A DNA stretch of 64,000 bases from an uncultured Pseudomonadota bacterium (GCA_903879335.1 CAIRLC010000007.1:62001-126000), one strand, 5' to 3'; counted from the first letter of the stretch, positions 23,536-33,152 are shown. Notes: generated from the sequence alone by a model not told the origin. Numbers and translations are program-made.

Positions 23536-26500
23536 CATCGCCATCAATTCATCCCGTCGACGACGCATCGTGTGTGCCGCAGCTTCGCGGACTGCACCAT
23601 AACCTCGGACATCGGCCGGAAGCGCCGCCAGTTGTACGGCGATTTCATGATTCTGCGGGCTTAATTCAGACTCGATCTTTGAGAGCATCTGCTCGTATTC
23701 ATAACGCAAGTCTCGATCAAGCGTGCGGTCCTGACTCCAACGGAACGGATCAAACACGGTTCCCCGTAATACACGCAGCTTTGCCAATACTTTCAAGCAC
23801 GGCGTCAGCCAAGGGCCAAATTGAATTTTTCGTGGCCGTCCGGTCACGGGATCCTTCCGCGCAATCAGAGGCGGCGCCAAATGGTAAGCCTTACGCGGCA
23901 CACCATCGAATTGCGCGGCTAATTGCTGATCAAATTCAGGTGCCGTCAGCAAGCGAGCAACTTCGTATTCGTCTTTGACGGCGAGCAAGCGGAAATAGCT
24001 GACCTCGACCGCGGTCGTCAGCGCCGCTGAGCCCGGCGTGACCTCTTCTTCTCTCGCAGCTACCGCATTGATGAAATTCAAATAGCGCTGCGCGTAGGCT
24101 TCATCTTGATAGTCACAAAGGAAGCGGGCTCGTTCTGCCCGCGTAGCGGGAGAAACTTGGTTGGGGGCCGGCGAGCTGTCTTTCAGCATCGCCTGATAGC
24201 GAACTGGATCGCCGGCGGCCAGGCGCCCAAGCCGCAGTGCCTTTAGATTGAGATCGACGGCAGCACCATTCAAGCGAATCGCAGCTTCCAGCGACGCTAA
24301 AGAAACCGGCAACCAGCCCTTCTGCAGCGCAAAGCCCATTAAGAGCGTGTTGGCTCCGATCGTGTCGCCCAGTAGTACGCGACTGGCGTGAGTCGCTTCC
24401 AGCGGGACAACACTTTCGGGACCTGCCGCTGCTTGGATGGCTGACGACTGTTGATCTGCTTGAAAGTCAAAGTCGCGATTCAGCTGAAAATGAGCCGTGG
24501 GGAGCAAGTGCGTATTTAGTGCGACTTTAGTGACGCCCTTATTGATCGAGCGCAGCGATTCAGCGGACGCGGCCACGATCAGATCACAGCCTAAGATGAG
24601 GCTCGCTTCTAGAGGGCCCACCCGGGGCGCCACCGGTCCATACCCGGCCGGTCCAATCTTAATATGCGAATAGACCGCGCCGCCCTTTTGAGCGAGTCCA
24701 GTCATGTCATAAACATTGACGGAAAGTCCGTCGATGTGTGCCGCCATGGCCAAAAGCGCGCCGACGGTCACAACGCCTGTGCCACCGACTCCGGTGACAA
24801 GAATCGCATGAGGCTCCGCTGAAACCAGCGGTGGCGGTGGCAATTGATCCCACACGACCGGGTCAAACTCCGCGCCCCTACGCGCAGGCTTTACGCCTGA
24901 GACGGATACGAACGAGGGACACAAACCTTCAACACACGAATAATCTTTGTTGCAACTGGACTGGTCGATTCGCCGTTTTCTGCCGAATGCAGTCTCTAAA
25001 GGCTCAATTGACACACAATTTGCCTGGCTTGAGCAGTCACCGCAGCCTTCGCAGACGAGAGGATTGATGACAACTCGACGGTCAGGATCGACCAATTGGT
25101 GCCGCTTGCGACGACGACGCTTTTCCGTCGCGCAGACTTGGTCGTAGATCAATACGGTAACGCCGGGCAATTGCCTCAATTCGCGTTGCACGGCTTCCAG
25201 ATCGCGACGGTCGTGAACGGTAGTTCCGACAGCGAAGGAAGACTCGTCGCCATACTTTTCAATATCATCGCTGACGACTGCGATTCGCTGCACACGCTCC
25301 GCGCGTAATTGATGGGTGACCTCAGCGACAGAGAGCCCGCCCTCGACGCTCTGTCCACCGGTCATCGCGACGGCATCGTTATAAAGAATTTTGTATGTGA
25401 TGTTGACGCCAGCGGTAACGGCTGCGCGAATCGCCAGTAACCCGCTATGAAAATAGGTGCCGTCACCTAAATTCTGAAACACATGCTGCATCTGGGTAAA
25501 CGGCGCTATCCCGAGCCAATTCGCGCCTTCGCCGCCCATTTGAGTGGGTGGCAACGTGTGGCGATCCATGAAGAGCGCCATGGTGTGACACCCGATACCA
25601 CCAAATGCGATGCTCCCGTCCGGCACTTTGGTCGACGTATTGTGCGGACAGCCTGAACAAAAATAGGGGGTACGCGGTTTACCCGCAGACCGACGCCCAT
25701 CCAGTGCCGTAGCCTCTGCGCGTAATTGACTAACGGCGTCTTGTATCGGAAGTTCGCCGATCCCGAGAGCGATCAAACGCTGCCCAATCGCTAGCGCTAT
25801 GGTTAATGGATCTAAGGGCACATCTGAGGGCAACAGAGGACTACCATCCGCAGCCGTTTTGCCTGACAGCGCGGGTCTCTCGGAGTCCGGCAAGGCATAG
25901 AGAATCCGTGCAGCCTGCGTTTCAACGAAGGCCATTTTTTCTTCAATCACCAGAATCTCTCGATGTTGACGAGAGAATTCGAGCAGACCTTCCGGCTCCA
26001 GCGGGCTAATCAAGGCGAGCTTATGTACTTGGACGCCATGCCGAGCTAACTCGCCCTGGTCCCCAAGGCCTAGCAACTGCAATGCCGTCACCACGTCGAG
26101 CCAAGCCTTACCGGCCGTAACAATACCGAGCCCGGTTGAGCCGGCAACGCCATGGGTCAACCGATCGAGACGATTGGCGCGGATGTAGGCCAATACCCGA
26201 GGCATTTTCTCCCGCTGTAGGCGGACGTCGTCGCCCATGGGGTCAAAGCCGATGCGCACACTGATGCCACCCGGCGGATCGGCCCGATCCGGTGTCATCA
26301 CCGTCACCCGAGTGAGGTCAACCTCAACCGTGGCGGTCGCTTCAATAGTCTCATTGACGGTTTTAAAGCCAACCCAGACGCCCGCGTAACGCGATAACGC
26401 CCATCCGTGGACTCCAAAATCTAAGATTTCTTGGACAGTTGCCGGGTAGAGGACGGGCAATCCATGGGCCGCAATGACAGGGTCGCTCTGATAGGCCACC

Positions 26501-26958
26501 GTCGAGCTTTTTCCAGCATGATCGTCACCAAATACGACAAGAACGCCGCCGTTAGCCGACGTTCCCGCCCGATTACCATGCTTGATAGGATCCCCGGAGC
26601 GGTCAACCCCAGGACCCTTGCCGTACCACAGCGCATACACACCATCGACACGGGACCCAGGCAACAACCCGACCTGTTGCGTCCCCCAAATGGAAGTCGC
26701 CGCGAGATCTTCATTCACCCCGGGCTCAAAATGGACTCCGGCGGCATCCAATTGTCGGGTCGCGGCTAGCAACTGTTGATCGAATCCGCCCAGTGGGGAT
26801 CCGCGGTAGCCACTGACAAATCCAGCCGTATTCAGCCCCAGCGCGAGATCCCGCGCCTTCTGCAGCAGCAGCAAACGCACCAAAGCCTGAGTTCCATTGA
26901 GAAGCACACGACCGCGTTCGAGTTCATAACGATCCTCGAGTCGCACGGGGTTCTGCAT
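23518..26958 (-). CDS. Indolepyruvate ferredoxin oxidoreductase, fused three-domain type
   Basis: A 1146-residue 2-oxoacid:acceptor oxidoreductase. The N-terminal part has the pyruvate-oxidoreductase-like domain (NTAGFVSGYRGSPLGGFD). The middle holds a TPP-binding domain (CSGCPHNTST, GGIGCHTMALF, YNDAVAMTGGQSVEGG) and a ferredoxin-like cluster with CEGCGDCSSQANC and CNKDYSCVEGLCPSF. The C-terminal gamma domain has GVGGTGVVTVGALLAMAAH. The family decarboxylates aryl- or branched-chain 2-oxoacids to acyl-CoA, typically in amino-acid breakdown. It stands alone, without ferredoxin or transaminase genes nearby. Length fits fused proteobacterial forms (about 1150). Confidence 0.93.
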   Translation of the reverse strand: MQNPVRLEDRYELERGRVLLNGTQALVRLLLLQKARDLALGLNTAGFVSGYRGSPLGGFDQQLLAATRQLDAAGVHFEPGVNEDLAATSIWGTQQVGLLPGSRVDGVYALWYGKGPGVDRSGDPIKHGNRAGTSANGGVLVVFGDDHAGKSSTVAYQSDPVIAAHGLPVLYPATVQEILDFGVHGWALSRYAGVWVGFKTVNETIEATATVEVDLTRVTVMTPDRADPPGGISVRIGFDPMGDDVRLQREKMPRVLAYIRANRLDRLTHGVAGSTGLGIVTAGKAWLDVVTALQLLGLGDQGELARHGVQVHKLALISPLEPEGLLEFSRQHREILVIEEKMAFVETQAARILYALPDSERPALSGKTAADGSPLLPSDVPLDPLTIALAIGQRLIALGIGELPIQDAVSQLRAEATALDGRRSAGKPRTPYFCSGCPHNTSTKVPDGSIAFGGIGCHTMALFMDRHTLPPTQMGGEGANWLGIAPFTQMQHVFQNLGDGTYFHSGLLAIRAAVTAGVNITYKILYNDAVAMTGGQSVEGGLSVAEVTHQLRAERVQRIAVVSDDIEKYGDESSFAVGTTVHDRRDLEAVQRELRQLPGVTVLIYDQVCATEKRRRRKRHQLVDPDRRVVINPLVCEGCGDCSSQANCVSIEPLETAFGRKRRIDQSSCNKDYSCVEGLCPSFVSVSGVKPARRGAEFDPVVWDQLPPPPLVSAEPHAILVTGVGGTGVVTVGALLAMAAHIDGLSVNVYDMTGLAQKGGAVYSHIKIGPAGYGPVAPRVGPLEASLILGCDLIVAASAESLRSINKGVTKVALNTHLLPTAHFQLNRDFDFQADQQSSAIQAAAGPESVVPLEATHASRVLLGDTIGANTLLMGFALQKGWLPVSLASLEAAIRLNGAAVDLNLKALRLGRLAAGDPVRYQAMLKDSSPAPNQVSPATRAERARFLCDYQDEAYAQRYLNFINAVAAREEEVTPGSAALTTAVEVSYFRLLAVKDEYEVARLLTAPEFDQQLAAQFDGVPRKAYHLAPPLIARKDPVTGRPRKIQFGPWLTPCLKVLAKLRVLRGTVFDPFRWSQDRTLDRDLRYEYEQMLSKIESELSPQNHEIAVQLAALPADVRGYGAVREAAAHTMRRRRDELMAMLSSRP

Positions 26959-27071
26959 GAGAGGGGCTCCGTATAAACGCTGGCGTGGGGACCGAGGCCA
27001 AGGGTACTCCCTGGCCTCGCAAATCCATATAGGAATGGACGCCGGTCCACGCGATCAGTAGCCTCGCGGCC

Positions 27072-27509
27072 ATGAGTATTTGGAACAACACGCCCGACAT
27101 TGAACAGCTCAATGCGCGCATGCAAACCGGCCTTTCACGCCACCTGGGCATCCGGGTCAAGTCGCATGACGCCCAGTCGCTGAGTACCGTGATGGCCATC
27201 AGCGGGGATATCCGCCAACCCGAAGGGCTGCTTGCCGGCGGCGCTTCAGCTGCCTTGGCGGAAATTACAGCCGGTATCGCGGGGGGGCACTGCATTGATT
27301 CAAGCCAACGTGTAGTCGTTGGACAGGAACTCAACATTAGCCACCTTCGGTCAGCACGCGACGGATACGTCACGGCGACAGCCCATCCTCTGCGACTCGG
27401 CCGGCGCAGCCAGGTCTGGCATATCGAAATCCACGGGGATGACGGGCAGTTGGTCGCCGTCGCCCGAGTCACCAATGCGGTTTTAGAGCGCGGCAGGAGC
27501 CCGACATGA
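27072..27509 (+). CDS. Hotdog-fold thioesterase (PaaI/YdiI type)
   Basis: A 145-residue single-domain thioesterase: N-terminal helix (LGIRVKS), then IRQPEGLLAGGASAALAEITAGIAG in two conserved pieces, where the Glu of the central helix is the usual catalytic residue, and strands ending in VWHIEIHGDDGQLVAVARVT. Relatives hydrolyse aromatic acyl-CoAs such as 1,4-dihydroxy-2-naphthoyl-CoA. ATG start 113 bp from the divergent oxidoreductase. Its stop overlaps lptM by ATGA. Confidence 0.85.
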   Translation: MSIWNNTPDIEQLNARMQTGLSRHLGIRVKSHDAQSLSTVMAISGDIRQPEGLLAGGASAALAEITAGIAGGHCIDSSQRVVVGQELNISHLRSARDGYVTATAHPLRLGRRSQVWHIEIHGDDGQLVAVARVTNAVLERGRSPT

Positions 27510-27652
27510 GCATCAGGACATTGGTTGCCCTGTTCTTTATCTTCGCCACGCTGAGTGCGTGCGGCCAAAAAGGCGCGCTGGTTCGACCCGATCAACGCTC
27601 ACGCAGTGCCGTCGTTCGCTTGCAGACGTTACCCACAGGCCTTACGCCATGA
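27506..27652 (+). CDS. lptM: LptM-like small lipoprotein (YifL family)
   Basis: A 48-residue lipoprotein easily missed by gene callers. Short signal sequence with lipobox LSAC (residues 16-19), then GQKGALVRP, the CGQKG.L..P signature of LptM/YifL. In E. coli LptM assists oxidative maturation of the LptD-LptE lipopolysaccharide translocon. It overlaps both neighbours by 4 nt (ATGA at 27506-27509 and 27649-27652), between the thioesterase and polA. In many proteobacteria the gene lies instead next to lysA-dapF, so this placement is different. Confidence 0.8.
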   Translation: MSIRTLVALFFIFATLSACGQKGALVRPDQRSRSAVVRLQTLPTGLTP

Positions 27653-30411
27653 ACACTCAGGGCTGCCTGTATCTGATTGACGGCTCGTCTTATTTGTATC
27701 GCGCATTTCATGCGCTACCACCGTTCTCTAACTCGCGTGGCCAACCCACGAACGCCGTATTTGGCGTCGTCAATATGCTGCAGAAGTTTTTGCGCGACAC
27801 CCGTCCGCAACACATCGCTGTCGTTTTTGATGCCCCGGGTCGAACGTTTCGTGATGATCTCTTTGAAGCCTACAAGGCGCACCGGCCTCCGATGCCGGAC
27901 GAATTGCGGGCGCAGATTGATCCGGTACTCGCGGCGGTCGAGGGGCTCGGGTTACCTCTACTACGCATATCAGGTGTCGAGGCTGACGACGTGATTGGCA
28001 CTTTGGCGAAACGAGCCAAGGACGCTGGCATGCGTGTCGTGATCTCTACTGGCGACAAGGACATGGCGCAGCTGGTCGACAACTGCATCACCCTGGTGAA
28101 CACCATGACGGGCACGTCCATGGATGTGGCTGGCGTGCGGGCAAAGTTCGAGGTCGATCCGGAGCAGATCGTGGACTACCTCGCACTGATCGGCGACAGC
28201 TCGGACAATATCCCCGGGGTGCCGAAAGTCGGCCCTAAAACTGCCGTCAAGTGGCTGGCCAAATACCGTTCGGTCGAAGCGCTGGTCGCAAATGCTGCCG
28301 ACATAGAAGGCAAGGTCGGCGAGAGTCTTCGAGCCAATCTTGAACAGCTCGATCTTTCTCGCCGCTTGGCCACGATCCGCTGCGATGTGGACCTTCCGTC
28401 AGCGCCAGCGGAACTTATCCTTCGCCCGATCGACACTCCAAAACTTACGGATCTGTACCGGGAACTCGAATTCCGGGGACTTCTGCGCGAACTAGGCGCG
28501 GATGCCGAAATCGCGCCAACTGCAACGAAGGAGAGTGCGGCACTGACGCCCACCGCGACAGTGAATGCCTCAGACCCAGCGCTGAGCGCAGTACTTGCGG
28601 CGCCGCGGGAATACGAAACCATACTCGATGAGGCGTCTTTCGCAACGTGGCTGGCGCGTCTTAAGGCCGCGCCCTACTTTTCGTTCGACACAGAAACCAC
28701 ATCGCTGGATTACATCACCGCGGAAATCGTCGGTCTCTCTTTCGCAACCGCGCCAGGCATGGCGGCTTATGTGCCAGTCGGACATCGCTATCCGGGTGCA
28801 CCAGATCAGTTGCCAGCGGCCCTAGTGCTTGACCGCCTAAAGCCACTTCTAGAAGATCCAACACGCACGAAAATCTGCCAACACGGAAAATTTGATGCCC
28901 ACATTTTGGCCAATGTTGGCATTCGGATAGCCGGCGTGCGCTTTGACACCATGCTCGAGTCCTATGTGCTCGATTCAGTTGCCACACGGCACGACATGGA
29001 TTCCCTGGCGCAACACTATCTCGGGCTCTCCACGATCAATTACGAAGCGGTCGCCGGCAAGGGCGCCAAGCAAATCAGCTTCGATCAAGTGCCCATCGAA
29101 ACTGCAGGCCCATACTCCGCCGAAGACGCCGACGTGACGCTCCGACTACACGAGGTGCTCTATAGCAAGCTGTCTCGCGAGCCACGTCTGTTGGCGCTCT
29201 ACGAGACGTTAGAGCAGCCGGTTGCCGCTGTATTGGGGCGCATGGAGCGGACCGGCGTGCTCGTCGATTCCGCATTCCTACGCGCACTGGGAAGCGAATT
29301 TGGTATTCGCCTGCTGGAATTAGAACGTGAAGCGCATGCGCTGGCCGGTGGTCCTTTCAATCTTGATTCGCCTAAGCAGTTACAGCAGATTCTTTTCGAA
29401 CGCCTCGCAATTCCGGTTGTGCGCCGCACGCCGACAGGACAGCCATCAACAGCGGAAGACGTCTTGGAAGATCTCGCCGCAACGCAGCCCTTGCCAAAAA
29501 TCATTCTCGAATATCGAAGTCTTGCGAAACTGCGCGGAACATATACCGAAGCGTTGGCCGCCCAAGTCCATCCAAAAACCGGACGGATCCATACGTCTTA
29601 CCATCAGGCAGTCGCTGCGACGGGGCGCTTATCGTCGTCAGACCCAAATCTGCAGAACATTCCAATCCGCACACGGGAGGGCCGGCGTATTCGCCAAGCT
29701 TTCATTGCACCACCCGGATGCGTCATCATGGCGGCTGACTATTCCCAGATCGAGTTGCGCATCATTGCGCACCTGTCCGGCGACGAAAGTCTGCTGCGCG
29801 CTTTTGCTGAAGGGCGCGACGTCCATGAAGCGACGGCAGCGGAAATGTTCGGCGTCACCCCTGACGTGGTTACGTCGGATCAACGCCGAGCCGCAAAAGC
29901 GATCAATTTTGGGTTGATGTACGGCATGTCGGCCTTTGGCTTGGCCGCAAGACTCGACGTGAGTCGTGGCGAAGCTCAGGCCTATATCGACCGTTATTTC
30001 GACCGCTATCCGAACGTTCGAAGATATATGGATGAGACCCGCGCCCGGGCCAAAGAACTCGGCTATGTGGAGACCGTTGAGGGGCGCCGCCTGTACTTGC
30101 CCGACATTCGTTCGCGAAACAAGCAGCAACAACAATATGCCGAGCGCGCAGCGATTAATGCGCCAATGCAAGGGACGGCGGCCGATATCATCAAGCGGGC
30201 AATGATTGCGGTTGATCGATGGATTCAGGAAAGCTCTGCAGCAGCGACATTAGTCATGCAGGTGCATGACGAGTTGGTGCTTGAAGTACGGGAAGACGCC
30301 GTGGCAACCGTGCGCACTGAAATCGCAGCCTTAATGGCCGGCGCAGCCCAGTTACGCGTTCCGTTAGAAGTGGGGATCGGCGTCGGCAGAAATTGGGACG
30401 AGGCGCACTAG
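27649..30411 (+). CDS. polA: DNA polymerase I
   Basis: A 920-residue polymerase with three domains: 5' nuclease (YLIDGSSYLYRAFHAL; TGDKDMAQLV; GDSSDNIPGVPKVGPKTA), a 3'-5' proofreading exonuclease that looks active (FDTETTSLD, KFDAHIL, YSAEDADVTL supply the acidic residues), and a polymerase domain (motif A ADYSQIELRI; O-helix RRAAKAINFGLMYG; motif C QVHDELVLEV). Used for Okazaki-fragment processing and repair. ATG at 27649 overlaps the lptM stop. Length is as in E. coli (928). Confidence 0.97.
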   Translation: MNTQGCLYLIDGSSYLYRAFHALPPFSNSRGQPTNAVFGVVNMLQKFLRDTRPQHIAVVFDAPGRTFRDDLFEAYKAHRPPMPDELRAQIDPVLAAVEGLGLPLLRISGVEADDVIGTLAKRAKDAGMRVVISTGDKDMAQLVDNCITLVNTMTGTSMDVAGVRAKFEVDPEQIVDYLALIGDSSDNIPGVPKVGPKTAVKWLAKYRSVEALVANAADIEGKVGESLRANLEQLDLSRRLATIRCDVDLPSAPAELILRPIDTPKLTDLYRELEFRGLLRELGADAEIAPTATKESAALTPTATVNASDPALSAVLAAPREYETILDEASFATWLARLKAAPYFSFDTETTSLDYITAEIVGLSFATAPGMAAYVPVGHRYPGAPDQLPAALVLDRLKPLLEDPTRTKICQHGKFDAHILANVGIRIAGVRFDTMLESYVLDSVATRHDMDSLAQHYLGLSTINYEAVAGKGAKQISFDQVPIETAGPYSAEDADVTLRLHEVLYSKLSREPRLLALYETLEQPVAAVLGRMERTGVLVDSAFLRALGSEFGIRLLELEREAHALAGGPFNLDSPKQLQQILFERLAIPVVRRTPTGQPSTAEDVLEDLAATQPLPKIILEYRSLAKLRGTYTEALAAQVHPKTGRIHTSYHQAVAATGRLSSSDPNLQNIPIRTREGRRIRQAFIAPPGCVIMAADYSQIELRIIAHLSGDESLLRAFAEGRDVHEATAAEMFGVTPDVVTSDQRRAAKAINFGLMYGMSAFGLAARLDVSRGEAQAYIDRYFDRYPNVRRYMDETRARAKELGYVETVEGRRLYLPDIRSRNKQQQQYAERAAINAPMQGTAADIIKRAMIAVDRWIQESSAAATLVMQVHDELVLEVREDAVATVRTEIAALMAGAAQLRVPLEVGIGVGRNWDEAH

Positions 30412-30550
30412 ATACTTTTTATTGACCGAAATGCGCCGCAGGCGGAACTTTTTTTCCCAACCCCAGTCTCAATGAGTGCGTGTCGCAACACACGCCCTGC
30501 GCAACTCCCTCGGCAGGTTTTGTCCGACCCACCCCTGTCGGACTGTAGCT

Positions 30551-31168
30551 CTAACCCGGCGGCGGCGTGTCCCCCGTCGGGTTTTTTTCTCTCAAAAACG
30601 CCCGGAGAGCCTTTCGCGCCTCATCGACCCCGGTTTTAGCCGGCGCCGATAGCAATTGGGCTGTCGCCGAGTCGCCCAACTGGCGCCGAACGGCGGCAAG
30701 CGCAGAGGCGCCCTGATTGCGCGTCAATTTATCCGCCTTCGTGAGAAGGATATGAACACCACGTCCGCATGAGCGGGCGAATTCGATCATTTGCAGATCT
30801 TGATCACCCAGCCCACGGCGCACATCCACGATTAAAAACAAGGCCTTAAGCGTGGTTCGGTCGCGAAAATAGGCCTCTAACAGCTTTTTCCAATGGTCCT
30901 GCAAGGGGCGCGGGACTTTGGCGAAGCCGTACCCGGGCAAATCGACCAGGCGGCGACCAGGTTCCAACTCGAAAAAATTCACTAACTGGGTCTGGCCCGG
31001 TGTCTTTGAGGTACGCGCAAGACCTGCCCGCTGCGTAATTGCATTGATTGCGCTTGATTTTCCGGAATTGGAGCGGCCGCCAAAACAGACCTCAGCCCCG
31101 ACATCGGGGTAGAACTGGCTCGGCTCGTGCGCGCCCTTAAGGTAGTGTGCATGGGGAAAAGCCGACAT
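30551..31168 (-). CDS. engB: Ribosome biogenesis GTP-binding protein EngB (YihA/YsxC)
   Basis: A 205-residue P-loop GTPase for large-subunit assembly. G1 GRSNSGKSS, switch threonine in TPGQTQ, G3 DLPGYG, G4 TKAD and G5-like SAPAK are present. I start it at the ATG at 31168 (MSAFPHAHYL), giving normal family length; it could extend upstream in frame but without conserved residues. The 77 bp to the divergent cytochrome c4 gene must hold both promoters. Probably essential. Confidence 0.95.
   Translation of the reverse strand: MSAFPHAHYLKGAHEPSQFYPDVGAEVCFGGRSNSGKSSAINAITQRAGLARTSKTPGQTQLVNFFELEPGRRLVDLPGYGFAKVPRPLQDHWKKLLEAYFRDRTTLKALFLIVDVRRGLGDQDLQMIEFARSCGRGVHILLTKADKLTRNQGASALAAVRRQLGDSATAQLLSAPAKTGVDEARKALRAFLREKNPTGDTPPPG
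30553..30588 (+). terminator. Rho-independent terminator of the polA transcript, inside the 3' end of engB
   Basis: AACCCG and CGGGTT (30553-30558, 30578-30583) form the base of a stem that continues inward for four more pairs (one G-T), followed by a T-run at 30584-30588. Oriented for + strand transcripts from polA, 142 bp upstream. The same bases encode the last residues of engB on the other strand. Confidence 0.65.
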
Positions 31169-31245
31169 CGTGTAGAATCCACAGTTCGCTTGGGCCCGGG
31201 AGTCTAACAGGGCCGAGCGACTGCCCAACCGGAGCTATTAGATCT

Positions 31246-31890
31246 ATGAAGAGTCGATTTGCTACGGCCGCTTTGGCCATCGCCACGATTACCCTCGGTT
31301 TCACTGCGGGCGCGCATGCGGCCGCTCCTGTCGGCAATGCCGAAGCCGGCGCTGCAAAAGCAGCTGTCTGCGGCGCTTGCCACGGCGCAACGGGTAATAG
31401 CGTCAATCCAGAATGGCCTAACTTGGCGGGCCAGCACCACGAATACATCGTGGAGCAGCTGACCGCGCTCAAGGCGGGCATTCGCATCGCGCCAGTCATG
31501 TACCCGATGGCCGTAGGCCTGTCGGAACAGGATATGGCCGACTTGGCCGCCCACTTTGAAAAGCAGACGCTGGTAGGCCTTGAGGCCAGCGGAGATGACT
31601 GGAAAGCGGGTGAAAAACTCTACCGCGGTGGCGATGCCTCACGCGGAATCCCAGCCTGCGCAGCCTGCCATGGCCCTGAAGGCCGCGGCAACGGTCCAGC
31701 GCGCTGGCCGCAAGTGCGTGCGCAGCAAGGCGCCTACGTCACGGCGCAGCTGCAACATTACGCCGCGAAGAGCCGCTATCAGGCGGGTAAGGGCGTGCCG
31801 GCTGGTGCCGAACTGATGTACGACATCGCCAAGCGCCTGTCTGACGATGACATCAAGGCTCTGACTGCATACTTGCAGGGCCTGCGCTAA
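31246..31890 (+). CDS. Cytochrome c4 (diheme)
   Basis: A 214-residue periplasmic protein: signal peptide (cleavage near AHA-A, residue 25), then two cytochrome domains with CGACH (42-46) and CAACH (138-142). The methionines in PVMYPMA and ELMYDIA are likely axial ligands. Cytochrome c4 carries electrons from the bc1 complex to terminal oxidases. A GC-rich terminator follows and dsbA comes next on the same strand; the linkage to polA/engB often seen in Gammaproteobacteria is kept. Confidence 0.94.
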   Translation: MKSRFATAALAIATITLGFTAGAHAAAPVGNAEAGAAKAAVCGACHGATGNSVNPEWPNLAGQHHEYIVEQLTALKAGIRIAPVMYPMAVGLSEQDMADLAAHFEKQTLVGLEASGDDWKAGEKLYRGGDASRGIPACAACHGPEGRGNGPARWPQVRAQQGAYVTAQLQHYAAKSRYQAGKGVPAGAELMYDIAKRLSDDDIKALTAYLQGLR

Positions 31891-31898
31891 ATCCGCTT

Positions 31899-31942
31899 AG
31901 TCGGAGGGGCGCGTGCGCCCCTCTCCGACTGCGGTTGTTTTA
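31899..31942 (+). terminator. Rho-independent terminator after cytochrome c4
   Basis: AGTCGGAGGGGCG pairs with CGCCCCTCTCCGACT (one bulge) around a CGTG loop, followed by GCGGTTGTTTTA. It starts 8 bp after the stop codon. The T-tract is imperfect, so some read-through into dsbA is possible. Confidence 0.65.
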
Positions 31943-31981
31943 CTGGCTAAACCGCCGGCAGGGCCGGAACGAGGGAACCCC

Positions 31982-32839
31982 ATGAAAAAGCTGCTGATGG
32001 GCATTGCGGCCATCGCTATCGTCTCGATCGTGATCTCCACAGTCGGCATGCTGCGCCACGCCGGGCATACCAGTGAAACGCATCGCAATGCGATCGCTCG
32101 AATCTCCGTCCACAATGCAAACGGGGGCGCCGTCGAGAAGACGGCGGGGATGGCAGAAGAAAGTGACACGGCCGATGTGCCATCAGGCTTTTCGCCAATT
32201 GCTGCCGCCGTCGCGGCAACGACGCCGTCGGTTGGGGCGTCGATCCCGTCCCGCTGGATTGACGGCAAGAACTATTCCACCCTCGTACCCGCCCAACCCA
32301 CCTCTTCGTCACCCGATAAAATCGAGGTGGTCGAAGTGTTCTGGTACGGCTGCCCACATTGCTTCGCATTAGATCCTTCGCTCGAAACGTGGCGGAGTAA
32401 GAACAAAGCGCCGTTCGTGGAATTTGTCCGGGTTCCAGTGATGTGGGGTCCGGTACACAAGTCCCACGCGCGCCTGTACTACACGATCCAAGCCCTCGGC
32501 AAATACGAGCAACTCCACTCCGTGGTTTTCCGTGAAATCCACGTCATGAACAACTTCCTCGCGTCGAAGACCAACGACGACAAGGAATCGGAGCAGTTGC
32601 AAAAGAAGTTCCTGATGGAACATGGCGTGAGCGCGGCAGATTTCGACAAGACTTACCGCTCGTTCTCGGTAGAGAGCAAGTTGGCGCGCGCCGAGGAACT
32701 GACCAAGCGGTATAAAGTCACCGGTGTTCCATTCTTCGTGGTGAACGGCAAGTACACCACCGACGTGGGTATGGCGGGTGGAGAAGCGCAGTTGATCACC
32801 ATGATCGACGATCTGGCTGCGGCTGAACACAGGCACTGA
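31982..32839 (+). CDS. dsbA: Thiol:disulfide interchange protein DsbA, long N-terminal extension
   Basis: A 285-residue DsbA-family oxidase that introduces disulfides in periplasmic proteins. The thioredoxin part starts near residue 90: active site VFWYGCPHC (Cys124 and Cys127) and the cis-proline loop TGVPFFVVNGKY. The CPHC dipeptide matches E. coli DsbA. Before it are an N-terminal hydrophobic helix (5-23) without a clear cleavage site and about 65 residues of Ala/Glu/Ser-rich linker, so it may be membrane tethered; ordinary DsbA is about 210 residues. A terminator follows. Confidence 0.9.
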   Translation: MKKLLMGIAAIAIVSIVISTVGMLRHAGHTSETHRNAIARISVHNANGGAVEKTAGMAEESDTADVPSGFSPIAAAVAATTPSVGASIPSRWIDGKNYSTLVPAQPTSSSPDKIEVVEVFWYGCPHCFALDPSLETWRSKNKAPFVEFVRVPVMWGPVHKSHARLYYTIQALGKYEQLHSVVFREIHVMNNFLASKTNDDKESEQLQKKFLMEHGVSAADFDKTYRSFSVESKLARAEELTKRYKVTGVPFFVVNGKYTTDVGMAGGEAQLITMIDDLAAAEHRH

Positions 32840-32861
32840 TTTTTCAGCATTCACTAATCTG

Positions 32862-32896
32862 GAAAGCGCCCGCCGTCGTGCGTGCGCTTTCGTTTT
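32862..32896 (+). terminator. Terminator after dsbA
   Basis: GAAAGCGC (32862-32869) and GCGCTTTC (32884-32891) form an 8-bp stem followed by GTTTTA, 22 bp past the dsbA stop. In the next 163 bp, up to the tRNA, I see nothing else. Confidence 0.65.
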
Positions 32897-33059
32897 AGGC
32901 CCAAATATCTCCCCGCAGGGCTCTAGCAGCCAGATGCTGGCGGCGTAAGCGATCCAAGTCAGAGACGGACGATTGCGAGTTGCGTTCCAGGACTAACCGT
33001 CCGTGAGTTCTGAGCCGCAATGGAGGCCCGAACCGCAAGAGGGGGATTCAGTAGATTAT

Positions 33060-33136
<77 letters not shown>

Positions 33137-33152
33137 ACGCGAGAGGAACGCG

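Noticed and set aside
23574-23978. Open frames of over 100 codons on the strand opposite the long oxidoreductase gene
   Set aside because: They are antisense to a clearly coding 1146-residue gene, show no known domain and follow from the high GC content.
31147-31245. Upstream in-frame ATG extending cytochrome c4 by 33 residues
   Set aside because: The extension would bury the signal peptide and run into the divergent promoter region; the ATG at 31246 starts a normal signal peptide.
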